Positions 47,250-57,251 of a stretch of DNA of 64,000 nucleotides are shown one piece after another; within the stretch, counting starts at the first letter, position 1; the number at the start of each line of letters is the position of its first letter. Origin of the DNA: Gammaproteobacteria bacterium (GTDB taxonomy: Bacteria; Pseudomonadota; Gammaproteobacteria; Steroidobacterales; GCA-2729495); contig JAAERX010000074.1 in assembly GCA_024229935.1 (NCBI GenBank), positions 61,072 to 125,071 of the forward strand. The letters run 5' to 3'. Under the pieces are notes generated by a model. The model made no database searches. It saw only the letters and a program-made list of their open reading frames with translations, and was not told the DNA's origin. Made by a program: the position numbers and the translations under genes.

Positions 47250-48386
47250 ATGCCAGTAACAATTGGAGTATTAAAAGAAACAACGGCAGGAGAAACGCGT
47301 GTAGCTATCGTGCCGGAAGTTATCAATAAATTTATCGATCTGGGAGCACAGCTTCTGATTGAAACCGGTGCCGGCGAAGAGGCGCGTATTCCAGACGCCT
47401 TATATGAGGGGGCAGAATTTTCGCCTAATCCACAGGGCATACTTTCACGCTGCGACATTCTTCTTAAGGTACAGCCACCCACCCCTGAAGAAATTGCTGC
47501 ACTGAGGCCTGAAGCAATTGTAATTGGCTTTATGCAAGCCTATAAACAACAGCAGATGGCACGCGAACTATGTGCCAAAAAAATTACCAGCTTTGCCATG
47601 GAACTCGTGCCACGTATATCCCGCGCACAATCCATGGATGCTTTATCCTCACAGGCCGCTGTGGCCGGTTATAAAGCTGTTTTAATTGCTGCCAATACCC
47701 TTGATAAATTTGTACCCATGCTAACAACGGCAGCCGGTACTATACGGCCCTCCCAGTTTCTTGTTATTGGCGCGGGTGTTGCAGGCCTGCAAGCCATTGC
47801 AACAGCTAAACGACTCGGTGCAATAGTTGAAGGTTTTGATGTACGTAGCGCCACACGTGAACAGGTTGAATCACTCGGTGCTCGTTTTGTTGATACCGGT
47901 ATCTCAGCAGAAGGTGAAGGCGGTTATGCCCGCGAACTTACGGCCGAAGAACAGACTGGTCAACAAGCTGTCCTTGATGAGCATATAGCCAAAGCGGACG
48001 TAGTCATAACAACTGCTGCCGTGCCTGGTCGCCCAGCACCTCGCATTATCAACCTTGCAGCCGTTGAGGGGATGAAGCCAGGCGCCGTTATTGTTGATCT
48101 TGCCGCTGAAAGCGGAGGAAACTGTGAGCTCACACAACCAGGTGAAACCATTACTCATAAGGATATCCGTATCATTGGACCAGTAAATCTGCCTGCAGAA
48201 CTTGCGCGCCATGCCAGTGAAATGTATGCCCGTAACCTGCTCAACTTTATCCAGCCGGCCATTAGTGACGGCATGCTGACTATTGATTGGGAAGATGAAG
48301 TATTTACTGGGGCAGTTTTAACCCGTGATGGTGAGATTGCTCATGAACAAACGCGGGATGCTATCGCAAAGGGAGAATCATCATGA
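47250..48386 (+). CDS. pntAA: NAD(P) transhydrogenase subunit alpha part 1
   Basis: A 378-residue soluble NAD(H)-binding domain I of proton-translocating transhydrogenase. The start at 47250 has AAGGAAGG before it and gives MPVTIGVLKETTAGETRVAI; an upstream in-frame extension to 47169 is not conserved. NAD-binding ATAKRLGAIVEGFDVR and FLVIGAGVAGLQAI are visible. The alpha chain is split into two genes, as in Rhodospirillum-type enzymes. It overlaps the next gene by 4 bases. Confidence 0.96.
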   Translation: MPVTIGVLKETTAGETRVAIVPEVINKFIDLGAQLLIETGAGEEARIPDALYEGAEFSPNPQGILSRCDILLKVQPPTPEEIAALRPEAIVIGFMQAYKQQQMARELCAKKITSFAMELVPRISRAQSMDALSSQAAVAGYKAVLIAANTLDKFVPMLTTAAGTIRPSQFLVIGAGVAGLQAIATAKRLGAIVEGFDVRSATREQVESLGARFVDTGISAEGEGGYARELTAEEQTGQQAVLDEHIAKADVVITTAAVPGRPAPRIINLAAVEGMKPGAVIVDLAAESGGNCELTQPGETITHKDIRIIGPVNLPAELARHASEMYARNLLNFIQPAISDGMLTIDWEDEVFTGAVLTRDGEIAHEQTRDAIAKGESS

Positions 48387-48706
48387 TTGAACTGAGTGGT
48401 TTTGCTGCACTCTATATATTCATGCTTGCTGCATTCACAGGCTATGAAGTTATCGCCAAAGTACCGGCTATCCTACATACCCCGTTAATGTCCGGATCCA
48501 ACTTTGTACATGGAATAGTGGTTGTAGGAGCCATGGTAACACTGGGTGGGGCAGAGTCTGTGCTTGGTCAGGTTATAGGCTTTATTGGCGTGGTACTCGG
48601 TGCTGGTAATGCTGTTGGTGGTTATGTAGTTACCGAACGCATGCTGGAAATGTTCAGATCCAGCGGTCAATCAAATAATAAAACAGCCCGCAAGGAGAAA
48701 ACCTGA
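48383..48706 (+). CDS. pntAB: NAD(P) transhydrogenase subunit alpha part 2
   Basis: A 107-residue membrane segment (domain II part) with about three to four hydrophobic helices. The short charged tail (QSNNKTARKEKT) is cytoplasmic. It overlaps the upstream and downstream genes (4 bases, 1 base), so the three subunits are translated together. Confidence 0.94.
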   Translation: MIELSGFAALYIFMLAAFTGYEVIAKVPAILHTPLMSGSNFVHGIVVVGAMVTLGGAESVLGQVIGFIGVVLGAGNAVGGYVVTERMLEMFRSSGQSNNKTARKEKT

Positions 48707-50088
48707 TGCAGGACGCTTTCTCCATAAACCTGCTGATTCAGATCAGCTACTACCTGGCTGCATTCCTCTTCATCATGGGGCTCAAACGAATGAGCTCACC
48801 GGTCACAGCAGCCAGCGGTATCAAATGGGCCGGTGTCGGCATGCTTGTTGCCACGCTCATTACCTTTGCCTACCCCGACATGAACAACTACGTGTTGATG
48901 ACAACCGCCATCTTTATCGGTGGCGTACTGGCATGGTGGACAGGTAAGCGTGTAGGCATGACCGATATGCCGCAAATGATCGCCCTCTATAACGGCATGG
49001 GCGGTGGCGCAGCTGCAGCCATCTCAGCCGTTGAATTACTGGGTGGCGGTGAACATTCCCTCATATTTATGGTACTGGCCGTACTCGGCGGGTTCATCGG
49101 CTCTGTCTCATTCTCTGGCAGCATGATTGCATTTGGAAAATTACAGGGGCTAATACGTAAGGATTTCCGCTTCCAGGGACAGAATTTTGTCAATATCGCC
49201 ATCCTGGCTGTCATCGCCTGGCTTGGTTTCAGTATTTCTGGTGGTCATGCTGATACCAATACAATTGCCTTATTCTTTGGGCTAACACTGATACTCGGCA
49301 TAACAATGACCTTGCCCATCGGCGGCGCTGATATGCCCGTTGTTATTTCACTTTACAATGCCATGACCGGACTTGCCGTGGCATTTGAAGGCTTCGTGTT
49401 AGATAACGCTGCCATGATTATTGCCGGCACTGTCGTTGGCTCTGCAGGCTCACTACTAACACAGCTTATGGCTAAAGCAATGAACCGCTCACTGGCTAAT
49501 GTCCTGTTCAGTGGCTTTGGTGGTGAATCAGAAGGTGGCAGTTCAGAAGTCAGCGGCTCCATGAAAGCCATTGAAGCAACAGATGTAGGTGTCATGATGG
49601 CATTCGCACAGAAGGTAATTATCATACCGGGTTACGGTATGGCGGTTGCACAGGCACAACACAAAGTATGGGAACTCACCCAGTTATTAATTGACCGCGG
49701 TGTAGATGTTAAATTTGCCATTCACCCGGTAGCTGGCCGTATGCCCGGCCACATGAATGTACTGCTTGCTGAAGCGGGCGTGCCCTATGACCTGATTTAT
49801 GATCTGGAAGAAATCAATGCAGATTTTGAAAGCACTGATGTTGCACTCATCATCGGTGCAAATGATGTCGTTAATCCGATAGCACGTACCGACCCTGCCA
49901 GCCCAATCTTCGGCATGCCTATACTGAATGCTGACAAGTCACATAACTGTATAGTTGTTAAACGCGGTCAGGGAGCTGGTTTCTCAGGCATCGAAAATGC
50001 GCTGTTCTTTCTTGATAACACACGCATGCTCTATGGCGATGGTCAGGCCATAGCAGCAGAACTCATAACTGCGGTAAAAGAAATGTAA
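48706..50088 (+). CDS. pntB: NAD(P) transhydrogenase subunit beta
   Basis: A 460-residue beta subunit: about nine membrane helices followed by the NADP(H)-binding domain III. Domain III is well preserved with GYGMAVAQAQHKVWEL, HPVAGRMPGHMNVLLAEAGV and GANDVVNPIA. It uses the proton gradient to make NADPH from NADH. GAGAAAACCTG precedes the ATG. Confidence 0.97.
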   Translation: MQDAFSINLLIQISYYLAAFLFIMGLKRMSSPVTAASGIKWAGVGMLVATLITFAYPDMNNYVLMTTAIFIGGVLAWWTGKRVGMTDMPQMIALYNGMGGGAAAAISAVELLGGGEHSLIFMVLAVLGGFIGSVSFSGSMIAFGKLQGLIRKDFRFQGQNFVNIAILAVIAWLGFSISGGHADTNTIALFFGLTLILGITMTLPIGGADMPVVISLYNAMTGLAVAFEGFVLDNAAMIIAGTVVGSAGSLLTQLMAKAMNRSLANVLFSGFGGESEGGSSEVSGSMKAIEATDVGVMMAFAQKVIIIPGYGMAVAQAQHKVWELTQLLIDRGVDVKFAIHPVAGRMPGHMNVLLAEAGVPYDLIYDLEEINADFESTDVALIIGANDVVNPIARTDPASPIFGMPILNADKSHNCIVVKRGQGAGFSGIENALFFLDNTRMLYGDGQAIAAELITAVKEM

Positions 50089-50187
50089 ACAGCCCTGACC
50101 TTGCAAATTTTCATACCTGGGACAGGCGCTTTTACCCCACCATTCAGGCAAAATACGCTGTAACTGTCAGCTAGCAGTACAGGTCAG

Positions 50188-50196
50188 TTATGCACA
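50188..50196 (+). promoter_or_regulatory. DnaA box (perfect)
   Basis: TTATGCACA matches the DnaA-box consensus TTATNCACA exactly. It lies 161 bases before the next box of the cluster. Confidence 0.5.
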
Positions 50197-50356
50197 ATGT
50201 TGCGCTGCCATTAAGGTTTATGGCTACTTGCAAGGTGGCAACCTGAGACTTGTCCAATAAGATGATGTTTTAATTGATTAAATGGACTTCGGCTATTTTT
50301 TGGCCAATTTAACAGTTATGACGTAACCATGCGGTTCGGAGACCATTTGTCCCAAG

Positions 50357-50391
50357 TAATCCACAAACTTATCCACATATTTTGTGGACAA
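50357..50391. promoter_or_regulatory. DnaA-box cluster upstream of priA
   Basis: TAATCCACA (50357-50365, one mismatch), TTATCCACA (50369-50377, perfect) and, on the other strand, TTGTCCACA (50391-50383, one mismatch). Three 9-mers in 35 bases; the last two also form a palindrome with a 5-base centre. Together with the box at 50188 they surround an AT-rich tract at about 50250-50330. Confidence 0.6.
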
Positions 50392-50434
50392 CCGGATCAC
50401 CGGTTTAACCTGCCCGCCCAGCAGGCAGCCTGAC

Positions 50435-52618
50435 GTGCCCAAAACGATCCTAAAAGTAGCTGTCAGCACCCCGCTTAATCAGCTATTTGATTACCTACCC
50501 ACAGCTGAAGCTGAGCCAACACCAGGTCAACGTGTACGTATACCCTTTGGCCATCGTGAACAAACCGGAGTGATCGTTGCCCACACGGATCAAACTGACG
50601 TGCCGATTAGTAAACTTCGCACAGTTCTTGCGGTTCTGGACACCGAGCCCTTACTTGATAAACCCCTGCTTAAGCTTTTGCAATGGGCTGCCAGTTATTA
50701 CCAACACCCACCTGGTGAAGTCTTTGCCACTGCACTACCAACAGCATTACGCCAGGGCGCACAGCCGGTCATACCAAAAAGCTACCAATGGCGCATCACC
50801 CCAACCGGACAGGAAGCACATACCAGGAAACTGGCAAAGAATGCCAAAGTACAGTCATTACTACTGGATGCATTAAGCAAAGCAACTGTGTTACCTGAAG
50901 AGGCCCTGCGAGAGCTACATAGCAGCTGGAGCAAGGTCATGCCTGCACTGGCAGACAAAGGCTGGGCACAACGTGAAGTTGCTGCTGTGGCAGACCTAGC
51001 ACCTGAGTATGAGCAGGGACCGATACTAACTGATAAACAGGTAACAGCTATTGCCGGTGTTCCCGCAGAAGGGTTTCACCCCTGTTTACTTCAGGGCGTA
51101 ACCGGCAGTGGTAAAACCGAGGTATATCTGCAGTTAATTGAACAGCAAATTACAGCTGGAAGACAATCACTGGTGCTGGTTCCTGAAATTGGACTGACAC
51201 CACAATTACTTGACCGTTTCAAATGCCGGGTAAGAGGCAAGGTGGTTGCCATGCACTCTGGCCTGACTGATAACCAGCGTCTACAGGCATGGGTTGCTGC
51301 ATACAATGGCAGTGCAGATGTGATTATTGGTACCCGGTCAGCCATCTTTACTCCCTTACCGCGGCCAGGGCTGATAGTCATTGATGAAGAACATGATGGC
51401 TCTTATAAACAACAGGATGGTTTTCGTTATTCAGCTCGTGATCTGGCTGTATACCGGGCACAACAGCTTACTATTCCCATTGTACTGGGCTCAGCCACAC
51501 CCGCATTTGAAACGCTGAACAACGCCATAGAAGGCCGTTATAAACACCTGCACTTACCGGAACGCCCAGGCAGCGCCAAACAACCTGATATCCATATGAT
51601 TGACCTGCGGCAACACCCTTTACATGAAGGACTAAGCCAACCATTAATTGCAACCATAGAAAAGCACCTGCAGGCCAATGGACAGGTACTGATCTATCTG
51701 AATCGACGTGGCTTTGCACCTACCCTGCTTTGCCCAACGTGCGGAATAACCCAAGAATGCAATCGTTGTGATGCACGCATGGTATTGCACCAGCAACGTC
51801 ACCGTCTTATTTGTCATCACTGTGGTGCAGAACGCAGCAGAATTGAAAGCTGCCCTGAATGCCAAACCAAACTGGTACCCGTGGGACATGGCACTGAAAG
51901 ACTTGAGGCAGCACTGGAAGCGCTGTTCCCGGATTACCCACTGGTGCGTATAGACCGTGATACCACCCGCCGTCGTGGTTCAATGGAGACCATGCTTAAG
52001 GCCATTCGTGCCGGTGAGTCACGCATCCTGCTTGGGACCCAGATGCTAACCAAAGGACATGATTTTCCAAATGTCACCCTAGTAGGCATTATTGATTCAG
52101 ATCAAGGGCTGTTTGGTACTGACTTCCGCAGTGGTGAGCGTCTGGCACAATCCATTCTGCAGGTTTCCGGACGTGCTGGTCGTGGTGAACGTCCCGGTGA
52201 AGTCTGGATACAGACCTGGTATCCCGATCATCCACTACTGAAAATACTGCTTAAGCAGGGCTACGATGCATTTGCTGCCGAAGGGCTGGCTGAACGTCTG
52301 GCCTCAGGCTGGCCACCATTTAGTCATATTGCACTACTGCGAGCTGAGAGCATTAAACGAGGTCCGTTATTTCATTTTCTCGACCAAGCCCGTAGCTGTG
52401 GTACCCATTGGCAAGACAATGGCATACGTATGCTGGGACCAGCCAGCTCACCCATGGAGAAACGCTCCGGGCGCTTTCGTGGCCAACTATTGGTGCAGTC
52501 ATCCAACCGGGGGCAGCTCAAACAATTTCTGCGTAGTTGGCGTGCGGCAATTTCACAATTGCCTGAAGCTCGTAAGACACGCTGGTCACTGGATATAGAC
52601 CCGGTCGAATTATTTTGA
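50435..52618 (+). CDS. priA: Primosomal replication-restart helicase PriA
   Basis: A 3'-5' helicase that reloads DnaB at stalled forks. Walker A is GVTGSGKTEVYLQ (about 222) and the DEEH box is at about 316. Zinc cysteines lie in CPTCGITQECNRCD, CHHCGAERSRIESC and PECQTK (about 431-475). Late motifs include LGTQMLTKGHDFPNVTLVGI and VSGRAGRGERPGE. The GTG at 50435 was chosen, giving MPKTILKVAVSTPL like other PriA; a longer frame opens with a GTG at 50384 inside the DnaA-box cluster. Length is 727 residues. Confidence 0.93.
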   Translation: MPKTILKVAVSTPLNQLFDYLPTAEAEPTPGQRVRIPFGHREQTGVIVAHTDQTDVPISKLRTVLAVLDTEPLLDKPLLKLLQWAASYYQHPPGEVFATALPTALRQGAQPVIPKSYQWRITPTGQEAHTRKLAKNAKVQSLLLDALSKATVLPEEALRELHSSWSKVMPALADKGWAQREVAAVADLAPEYEQGPILTDKQVTAIAGVPAEGFHPCLLQGVTGSGKTEVYLQLIEQQITAGRQSLVLVPEIGLTPQLLDRFKCRVRGKVVAMHSGLTDNQRLQAWVAAYNGSADVIIGTRSAIFTPLPRPGLIVIDEEHDGSYKQQDGFRYSARDLAVYRAQQLTIPIVLGSATPAFETLNNAIEGRYKHLHLPERPGSAKQPDIHMIDLRQHPLHEGLSQPLIATIEKHLQANGQVLIYLNRRGFAPTLLCPTCGITQECNRCDARMVLHQQRHRLICHHCGAERSRIESCPECQTKLVPVGHGTERLEAALEALFPDYPLVRIDRDTTRRRGSMETMLKAIRAGESRILLGTQMLTKGHDFPNVTLVGIIDSDQGLFGTDFRSGERLAQSILQVSGRAGRGERPGEVWIQTWYPDHPLLKILLKQGYDAFAAEGLAERLASGWPPFSHIALLRAESIKRGPLFHFLDQARSCGTHWQDNGIRMLGPASSPMEKRSGRFRGQLLVQSSNRGQLKQFLRSWRAAISQLPEARKTRWSLDIDPVELF

Positions 52619-52703
52619 TACGTACACAGGTCTGGCGGTTAGAATGCGGACGCACTGGCCATAACCTTGTGACATTTGCCTTAGCCCCAAACCTTAAGCA
52701 CAC

Positions 52704-54446
52704 ATGAAATCATCAATTGAACAACTGATTAAAACTGCTGTCGACACGTTGCTGGAAAACAGTGAAGCAGCATCTATAACACCTGACATTATTGTTGAGC
52801 GTACCCGTGATATTGCCCACGGACATTTCTCCTGCAACATTGCCATGCGGCTGGCGAAGGCGCTTAAACAATCACCACGCGATATTGCAAACACTATTAT
52901 TGCTGCCTTACCCCCATCAGAACGGGTACTAAAAACAGAAGTAGCTGGCCCCGGTTTTTTAAATTTCTGGATGTCCGCAGCTGCATTCCACACAGAAATT
53001 CGTGCCATGTATAGCAAAGGTGAAGTCTATGGCCACAGCCAGATAGGTAAAGGCAAGAAAGTGTTACTTGAGTTTGTGTCTGCCAACCCAACCGGCCCAC
53101 TGCATGTCGGGCATGGTCGACATGCAGCCTATGGAGCATGTGTTGCGAGCCTACTGAAAACAACCGGCCACTCTGTCCACACTGAGTACTATGTCAATGA
53201 TGCAGGCCGGCAAATGGACATACTCGCGCTCAGCACATGGTTACGTTTTCTACAGCAACAAGAGGGCGCTGAATTCACCTTCCCAACCAGTGCATATCAG
53301 GGTGAATACCTGTTACCTATTGCAGCAGAACTGGATAACACAATATCTGGTTTAGCCATTAATCAAATTGATGGGTTATTTGCTGATTTACCAGATGATA
53401 GTGATGCACAGCTTGATCTTTTGATTGAACGAGCCCGTATAACATTGGGTGATAGTGGCTTTGAACACATCCTGCAACTTGCTCTTACTCACATACTTGA
53501 TGACATACGTGATGACCTTGGTGAATTCCAGGTCAGCATAGATGAATGGTTCTCTGAGAAAAGCCTGACAGGTACCGGCGCCGTACAAAGAGCGTTAGAT
53601 CTGTTAGCTAAAAATAACGTGACCTATGAAAAGGACGGTGCAATCTGGTTCCGCGCCACAGACTACGGTGATGAAAAAGACCGGGTCGTAGTCAGGGACA
53701 ACGGCCGCAGCACTTATTTTGCATCTGACATTGCTTACCACCTACAGAAACGGGAACGTGGCTTTACTGATCTGATTGATATCTGGGGTGCTGATCATCA
53801 TGGCTATATCCCCCGAGTAAGAGCCGGCATGGAGGCCATGGGACAGCCATCTGATTGTTTACAAGTAGAACTGGTCCAGTTTGTTGCACTTTATCGAAGC
53901 GGCAAAAAAGCCCAGATGTCGACCCGTTCCGGGGAGTTTGTCACTTTGCGTCAGCTACGCAAAGAAGTCGGTAATGATGCTGCCCGGCTGTTTTTTGTAA
54001 TGCGTTCAAATGAACAACACCTGGATTTTGATCTCGATCTTGCAACCTCCAGCAGTAACGAAAACCCTGTTTATTATTTGCAATATGCGCATGCACGTGC
54101 CTGTAGCGTGATGCGTCAACTGGAGGAACGTAATCTGCATTGGGATTCAATTTCTGCCGACAGCAGTCTCATTCACCTGCGGGCACCACATGAGCAAGCG
54201 CTCATGCTGACGCTCACTCGCTACCCGGAAATTGTTGAAGCAGCTGCCCTACAGAAGGCACCCCAACATGTTGTCCATTATCTGAAAGAGCTGGCACAGG
54301 AATTTCATGCGTATTACAACGCACACAAATTTATTGTTGACGATGAAGGTTTGCGTAATGCACGGCTGATGCTGGTGCTTGTCACCCGGCAGGTTATACG
54401 TAATGGCTTATCATTACTTGGCGTTAGTGCGCCGGATAAAATGTAA
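52704..54446 (+). CDS. argS: Arginyl-tRNA synthetase
   Basis: A class I synthetase of 580 residues. The HIGH-like motif is in SANPTGPLHVGHGRHAAYG (His near 133), and the KMSK-like motif is KKAQMSTRSG (about 400-409). The N-terminal tRNA-recognition domain and C-terminal anticodon-binding helices (LTRYPEIVEAAALQ) are present. It overlaps the SPOR gene by one base (TAATG), so translation is coupled. Confidence 0.97.
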   Translation: MKSSIEQLIKTAVDTLLENSEAASITPDIIVERTRDIAHGHFSCNIAMRLAKALKQSPRDIANTIIAALPPSERVLKTEVAGPGFLNFWMSAAAFHTEIRAMYSKGEVYGHSQIGKGKKVLLEFVSANPTGPLHVGHGRHAAYGACVASLLKTTGHSVHTEYYVNDAGRQMDILALSTWLRFLQQQEGAEFTFPTSAYQGEYLLPIAAELDNTISGLAINQIDGLFADLPDDSDAQLDLLIERARITLGDSGFEHILQLALTHILDDIRDDLGEFQVSIDEWFSEKSLTGTGAVQRALDLLAKNNVTYEKDGAIWFRATDYGDEKDRVVVRDNGRSTYFASDIAYHLQKRERGFTDLIDIWGADHHGYIPRVRAGMEAMGQPSDCLQVELVQFVALYRSGKKAQMSTRSGEFVTLRQLRKEVGNDAARLFFVMRSNEQHLDFDLDLATSSSNENPVYYLQYAHARACSVMRQLEERNLHWDSISADSSLIHLRAPHEQALMLTLTRYPEIVEAAALQKAPQHVVHYLKELAQEFHAYYNAHKFIVDDEGLRNARLMLVLVTRQVIRNGLSLLGVSAPDKM

Positions 54447-55030
54447 TGACACAGAAGAAGCGAAAGAAAAGCCGTCGTAAGGCAGGCAGACGAAAATCAG
54501 ATAATCATCTGCCAGGCTGGATATCTATGTTAATGGGCTTATTTCTTGGCCTTGCGGTTGCTCTGTATGTTTACATCACAGACCCCACCCCACCCTCAAT
54601 TGTATTGGTCAAGCCTCCGCAGAGCAGTGCCCAGCCTGCCAATGCTGTGCCAGAGGTAGTTGACACCACAGAAACATCATCCCAGCCTGCTATTACTTTT
54701 GATTTTTATGACATGCTGCCCAATCTGGGTGTCGAAGTATATGAAGACGAAAAAGTACCCGTCCGCGCTGCCACACCGGCACGTGTCAGTAAACCTGGCA
54801 TCTATATTCTGCAGGCAGGTTCATTCAGCCGCATTGACGATGCCAAGCGCCGCAAGGCAGAAATGGCTCTGCTGGGCATACGTGCAGATATCAAACGTGG
54901 CCAGGCAAATAAGCGAACGGTATACAGGGTATATACAGACCCAATGGAAGATCCTGCCCAGGTCAATGATATGAGCAAGAAACTACAGCATGCCAATATC
55001 GAAATCCTGCTAAAGCGGGTCAGTGATTAG
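54446..55030 (+). CDS. SPOR-domain protein (FtsN-like)
   Basis: A 194-residue bitopic protein: a very basic N-terminus (KKRKKSRRKAGRRKSDNH), one membrane segment (about 25-46), a Pro/Gln-rich linker and a C-terminal SPOR domain (about 118-190). SPOR domains bind denuded glycan strands at the septum. It resembles FtsN in layout and in position after argS, the order known from several gammaproteobacteria. Confidence 0.85.
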   Translation: MTQKKRKKSRRKAGRRKSDNHLPGWISMLMGLFLGLAVALYVYITDPTPPSIVLVKPPQSSAQPANAVPEVVDTTETSSQPAITFDFYDMLPNLGVEVYEDEKVPVRAATPARVSKPGIYILQAGSFSRIDDAKRRKAEMALLGIRADIKRGQANKRTVYRVYTDPMEDPAQVNDMSKKLQHANIEILLKRVSD

Positions 55031-56153
55031 CACCCACCGAATGATCTGGCTGGTTTGCAGTCTTGTACTGCTTTCAGGCTGTGCCTCATCAATTAATAAC
55101 CCCCACAGCCAAACAACAAAAACAATAGGCAGATCAACTCCAGAACATCAGGGTATACCCATAGCAGCCAACTATGGCGCCATGCGTATTCGAATAGCCG
55201 CGGTCGGCGATATCATGCTGGGTACAGATTACCCCGAGAATCATCTTCCAGATGATGATGGCATCAGCTTCCTGAGTGCGGTTACACCTGCACTGCAAAG
55301 TGCTGATATAGCCTTTGGCAATCTGGAAGGTGTGCTCATGGACGGCGGCGAACCCGTCAAAAAATGCAACGACCCAGCAGCCTGTTATCTGTTCCGTTCA
55401 CCTGCACGCTATGCACAGCACCTGGCCAAAGCAGGCTTTACTATAGTGAGCCTTGCCAACAACCATGCCCGTGACTTCGGTGAGGAAGGTCGGGATGCCA
55501 GCATGGCAGCGCTGAATGCTGCGGGCCTGTATCACTCCGGTCGTGAGGGTAGCGTTGCCAGCTGGCAACAGGGTGATTTGAAAATTGCTTTTATTGCCTT
55601 CTCACCCACCAAAGGCTCATGGCCATTACTGGATACAGACCTGGCAAGCTGGGCCGTCTCCGGACTGGCCGCAAAACATGACCTTGTCATTGTCTCTTTT
55701 CATGGTGGTGCTGAGGGCTTTGATGGGGCTGAACGTATCGGCTTTTCCATGGAATATGCTTACGGTGAGCCACGGGGCAATGTTATTAAATTTGCCCATG
55801 CAGTCATAGATGCAGGTGCTGATCTCGTTCTGGGGCATGGGCCACATGTACCGCGTGCTGTAGAACTGTATAACGACCGACTCATTGCCTACAGCCTTGG
55901 AAATTTTGCAACCTATTACGGTATTAATGTACGCGGAACCAAAGGTTATGCGCCCTTAATCATAGCCACACTCAACGGCAAAGGTGAATTTATTGCCGGG
56001 CAATTACTTTCCAACAAGCAAATCCGGCCAGGGGGTCCACAGCCAGACTCAGGAGAGTATGCTCTCAATATGATACGTGACTTATCACGTATGGACTTTC
56101 CAGACAGCCCACTGAAATTTATGGCTGATGGAAGCATTCTTATAAAGCAGTAA
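55023..56153 (+). CDS. CapA family lipoprotein (metallophosphoesterase-like)
   Basis: A 376-residue member of the CapA/PgsA family, named for poly-gamma-glutamate capsule synthesis but broader in function. It has a lipoprotein signal ending LLSGC (Cys20). The metal-binding motifs AVGDIMLGTDYP (about 60), GNLEGVL, LANNHARDFGEEG (about 147) and GHGPHVPRAVEL are intact. The start is a GTG that overlaps the SPOR gene stop by 8 bases; an ATG six codons further in is the alternative. No other capsule genes are nearby. Confidence 0.88.
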   Translation: MISTHRMIWLVCSLVLLSGCASSINNPHSQTTKTIGRSTPEHQGIPIAANYGAMRIRIAAVGDIMLGTDYPENHLPDDDGISFLSAVTPALQSADIAFGNLEGVLMDGGEPVKKCNDPAACYLFRSPARYAQHLAKAGFTIVSLANNHARDFGEEGRDASMAALNAAGLYHSGREGSVASWQQGDLKIAFIAFSPTKGSWPLLDTDLASWAVSGLAAKHDLVIVSFHGGAEGFDGAERIGFSMEYAYGEPRGNVIKFAHAVIDAGADLVLGHGPHVPRAVELYNDRLIAYSLGNFATYYGINVRGTKGYAPLIIATLNGKGEFIAGQLLSNKQIRPGGPQPDSGEYALNMIRDLSRMDFPDSPLKFMADGSILIKQ

Positions 56154-56168
56154 AATAATCTGATCACT

Positions 56169-57242
56169 ATGTCAGCCGAACGTGCCATCTTTAACCGCTA
56201 CCCACCCTTGCAACAGTCTTTGCCATTTCTGCAGCTTGCTGATTTACCCACCCCTGTTCATCGTTGCAGCAGCCTTGAAGGTGCTATCGGCATTGAGCAA
56301 CTCTGGATTAAACGAGATGACATCAGTGCTACAAAATATGGTGGCAATAAACTGCGCAAGCTGGAATTTTTATTAGCTGCTGCCAAACAAAATAATTGTA
56401 GGCAGGTCATTACCTTTGGTGGCCTGGGTTCAAACCACGCACTTGCAACAGCTATTAACTGTCAGCACCTTGGGCTCAAATGTGTTGCCATACTGACACC
56501 AGAGCCGGGTACAGCACAGGTCCGCCGCACCCTGCGCTATCACCAGTTACTGGGGACTCGTCTGGAAATCGCTCACACCTATGCTGAGACCCGCAGCATT
56601 GCTAATCAACTGCATGATGAACTGGGTGCCAAGCACTGCTATGAAATTCCCTTTGGTGGGTCGTCATGGCTGGGCGCTATAGGCTTCGTCAATGCAGGAC
56701 TTGAACTTGCTCAACAAATTTCTGCCGGTTCACTTAGCAAACCAGACCACATATACCTGGGCTGCGGCACTACCGGCAGTGTCGCCGGACTTGCGCTCGG
56801 GTTAATGCTTGCTGGCATTGAAAGCTCTGTGGAAGCTATACAGGTTACACCAGACAGTATGCAACCAGAGCAGCTTTTTAAGACTATCTTCAAGGAGGCC
56901 AGCCAAGAATTACACGCACGGGACAGTACCATCCCATTACTGGACAGCAGTGAATCAGGTGTAACAATACGTAAAGATCAATTAGGGGCCGGGTATGCAA
57001 TTCCAACTGAGGCTGCACATGAGGCTGCACATCTTTTTCATGACAAGGCAGAGTTACCCGCATCGCTAACCTATACTGCAAAGGTATTTGCAGGATTAAT
57101 GGCAGATGCAGGACGTGGGATGCTGGCCAATAAAAATATTTTATTCTGGAATACCTATAACTCCCGGAAATACCCAAAACTGCCCACGGATGACCGTTGG
57201 AAACAGTTGCCCAAGGACCTGCATAGCCTCTTTATTGCCTGA
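56169..57242 (+). CDS. PLP-dependent D-cysteine desulfhydrase / ACC deaminase family protein
   Basis: A 357-residue fold-type II PLP enzyme. The PLP lysine lies in GGNKLRKLEFLLA (about 55-67), preceded by LWIKRDDISATKYG. The phosphate-binding loop is GGLGSNHALATAI. Related proteins act on D-cysteine or 1-aminocyclopropane-1-carboxylate, and others make D-amino acids; the substrate cannot be decided here. Sixteen bases follow the CapA gene, so it may be part of that transcript. It is convergent with rsmB. Confidence 0.85.
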   Translation: MSAERAIFNRYPPLQQSLPFLQLADLPTPVHRCSSLEGAIGIEQLWIKRDDISATKYGGNKLRKLEFLLAAAKQNNCRQVITFGGLGSNHALATAINCQHLGLKCVAILTPEPGTAQVRRTLRYHQLLGTRLEIAHTYAETRSIANQLHDELGAKHCYEIPFGGSSWLGAIGFVNAGLELAQQISAGSLSKPDHIYLGCGTTGSVAGLALGLMLAGIESSVEAIQVTPDSMQPEQLFKTIFKEASQELHARDSTIPLLDSSESGVTIRKDQLGAGYAIPTEAAHEAAHLFHDKAELPASLTYTAKVFAGLMADAGRGMLANKNILFWNTYNSRKYPKLPTDDRWKQLPKDLHSLFIA

Positions 57243-57251
57243 GCACCTATT

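Noticed and set aside
50188..50391. Chromosomal origin (oriC)
   Set aside because: Four DnaA-type boxes and an AT-rich tract exist, but dnaA, dnaN, mnmG and rpmH are not near and the box number is small. Reported only as a cluster.
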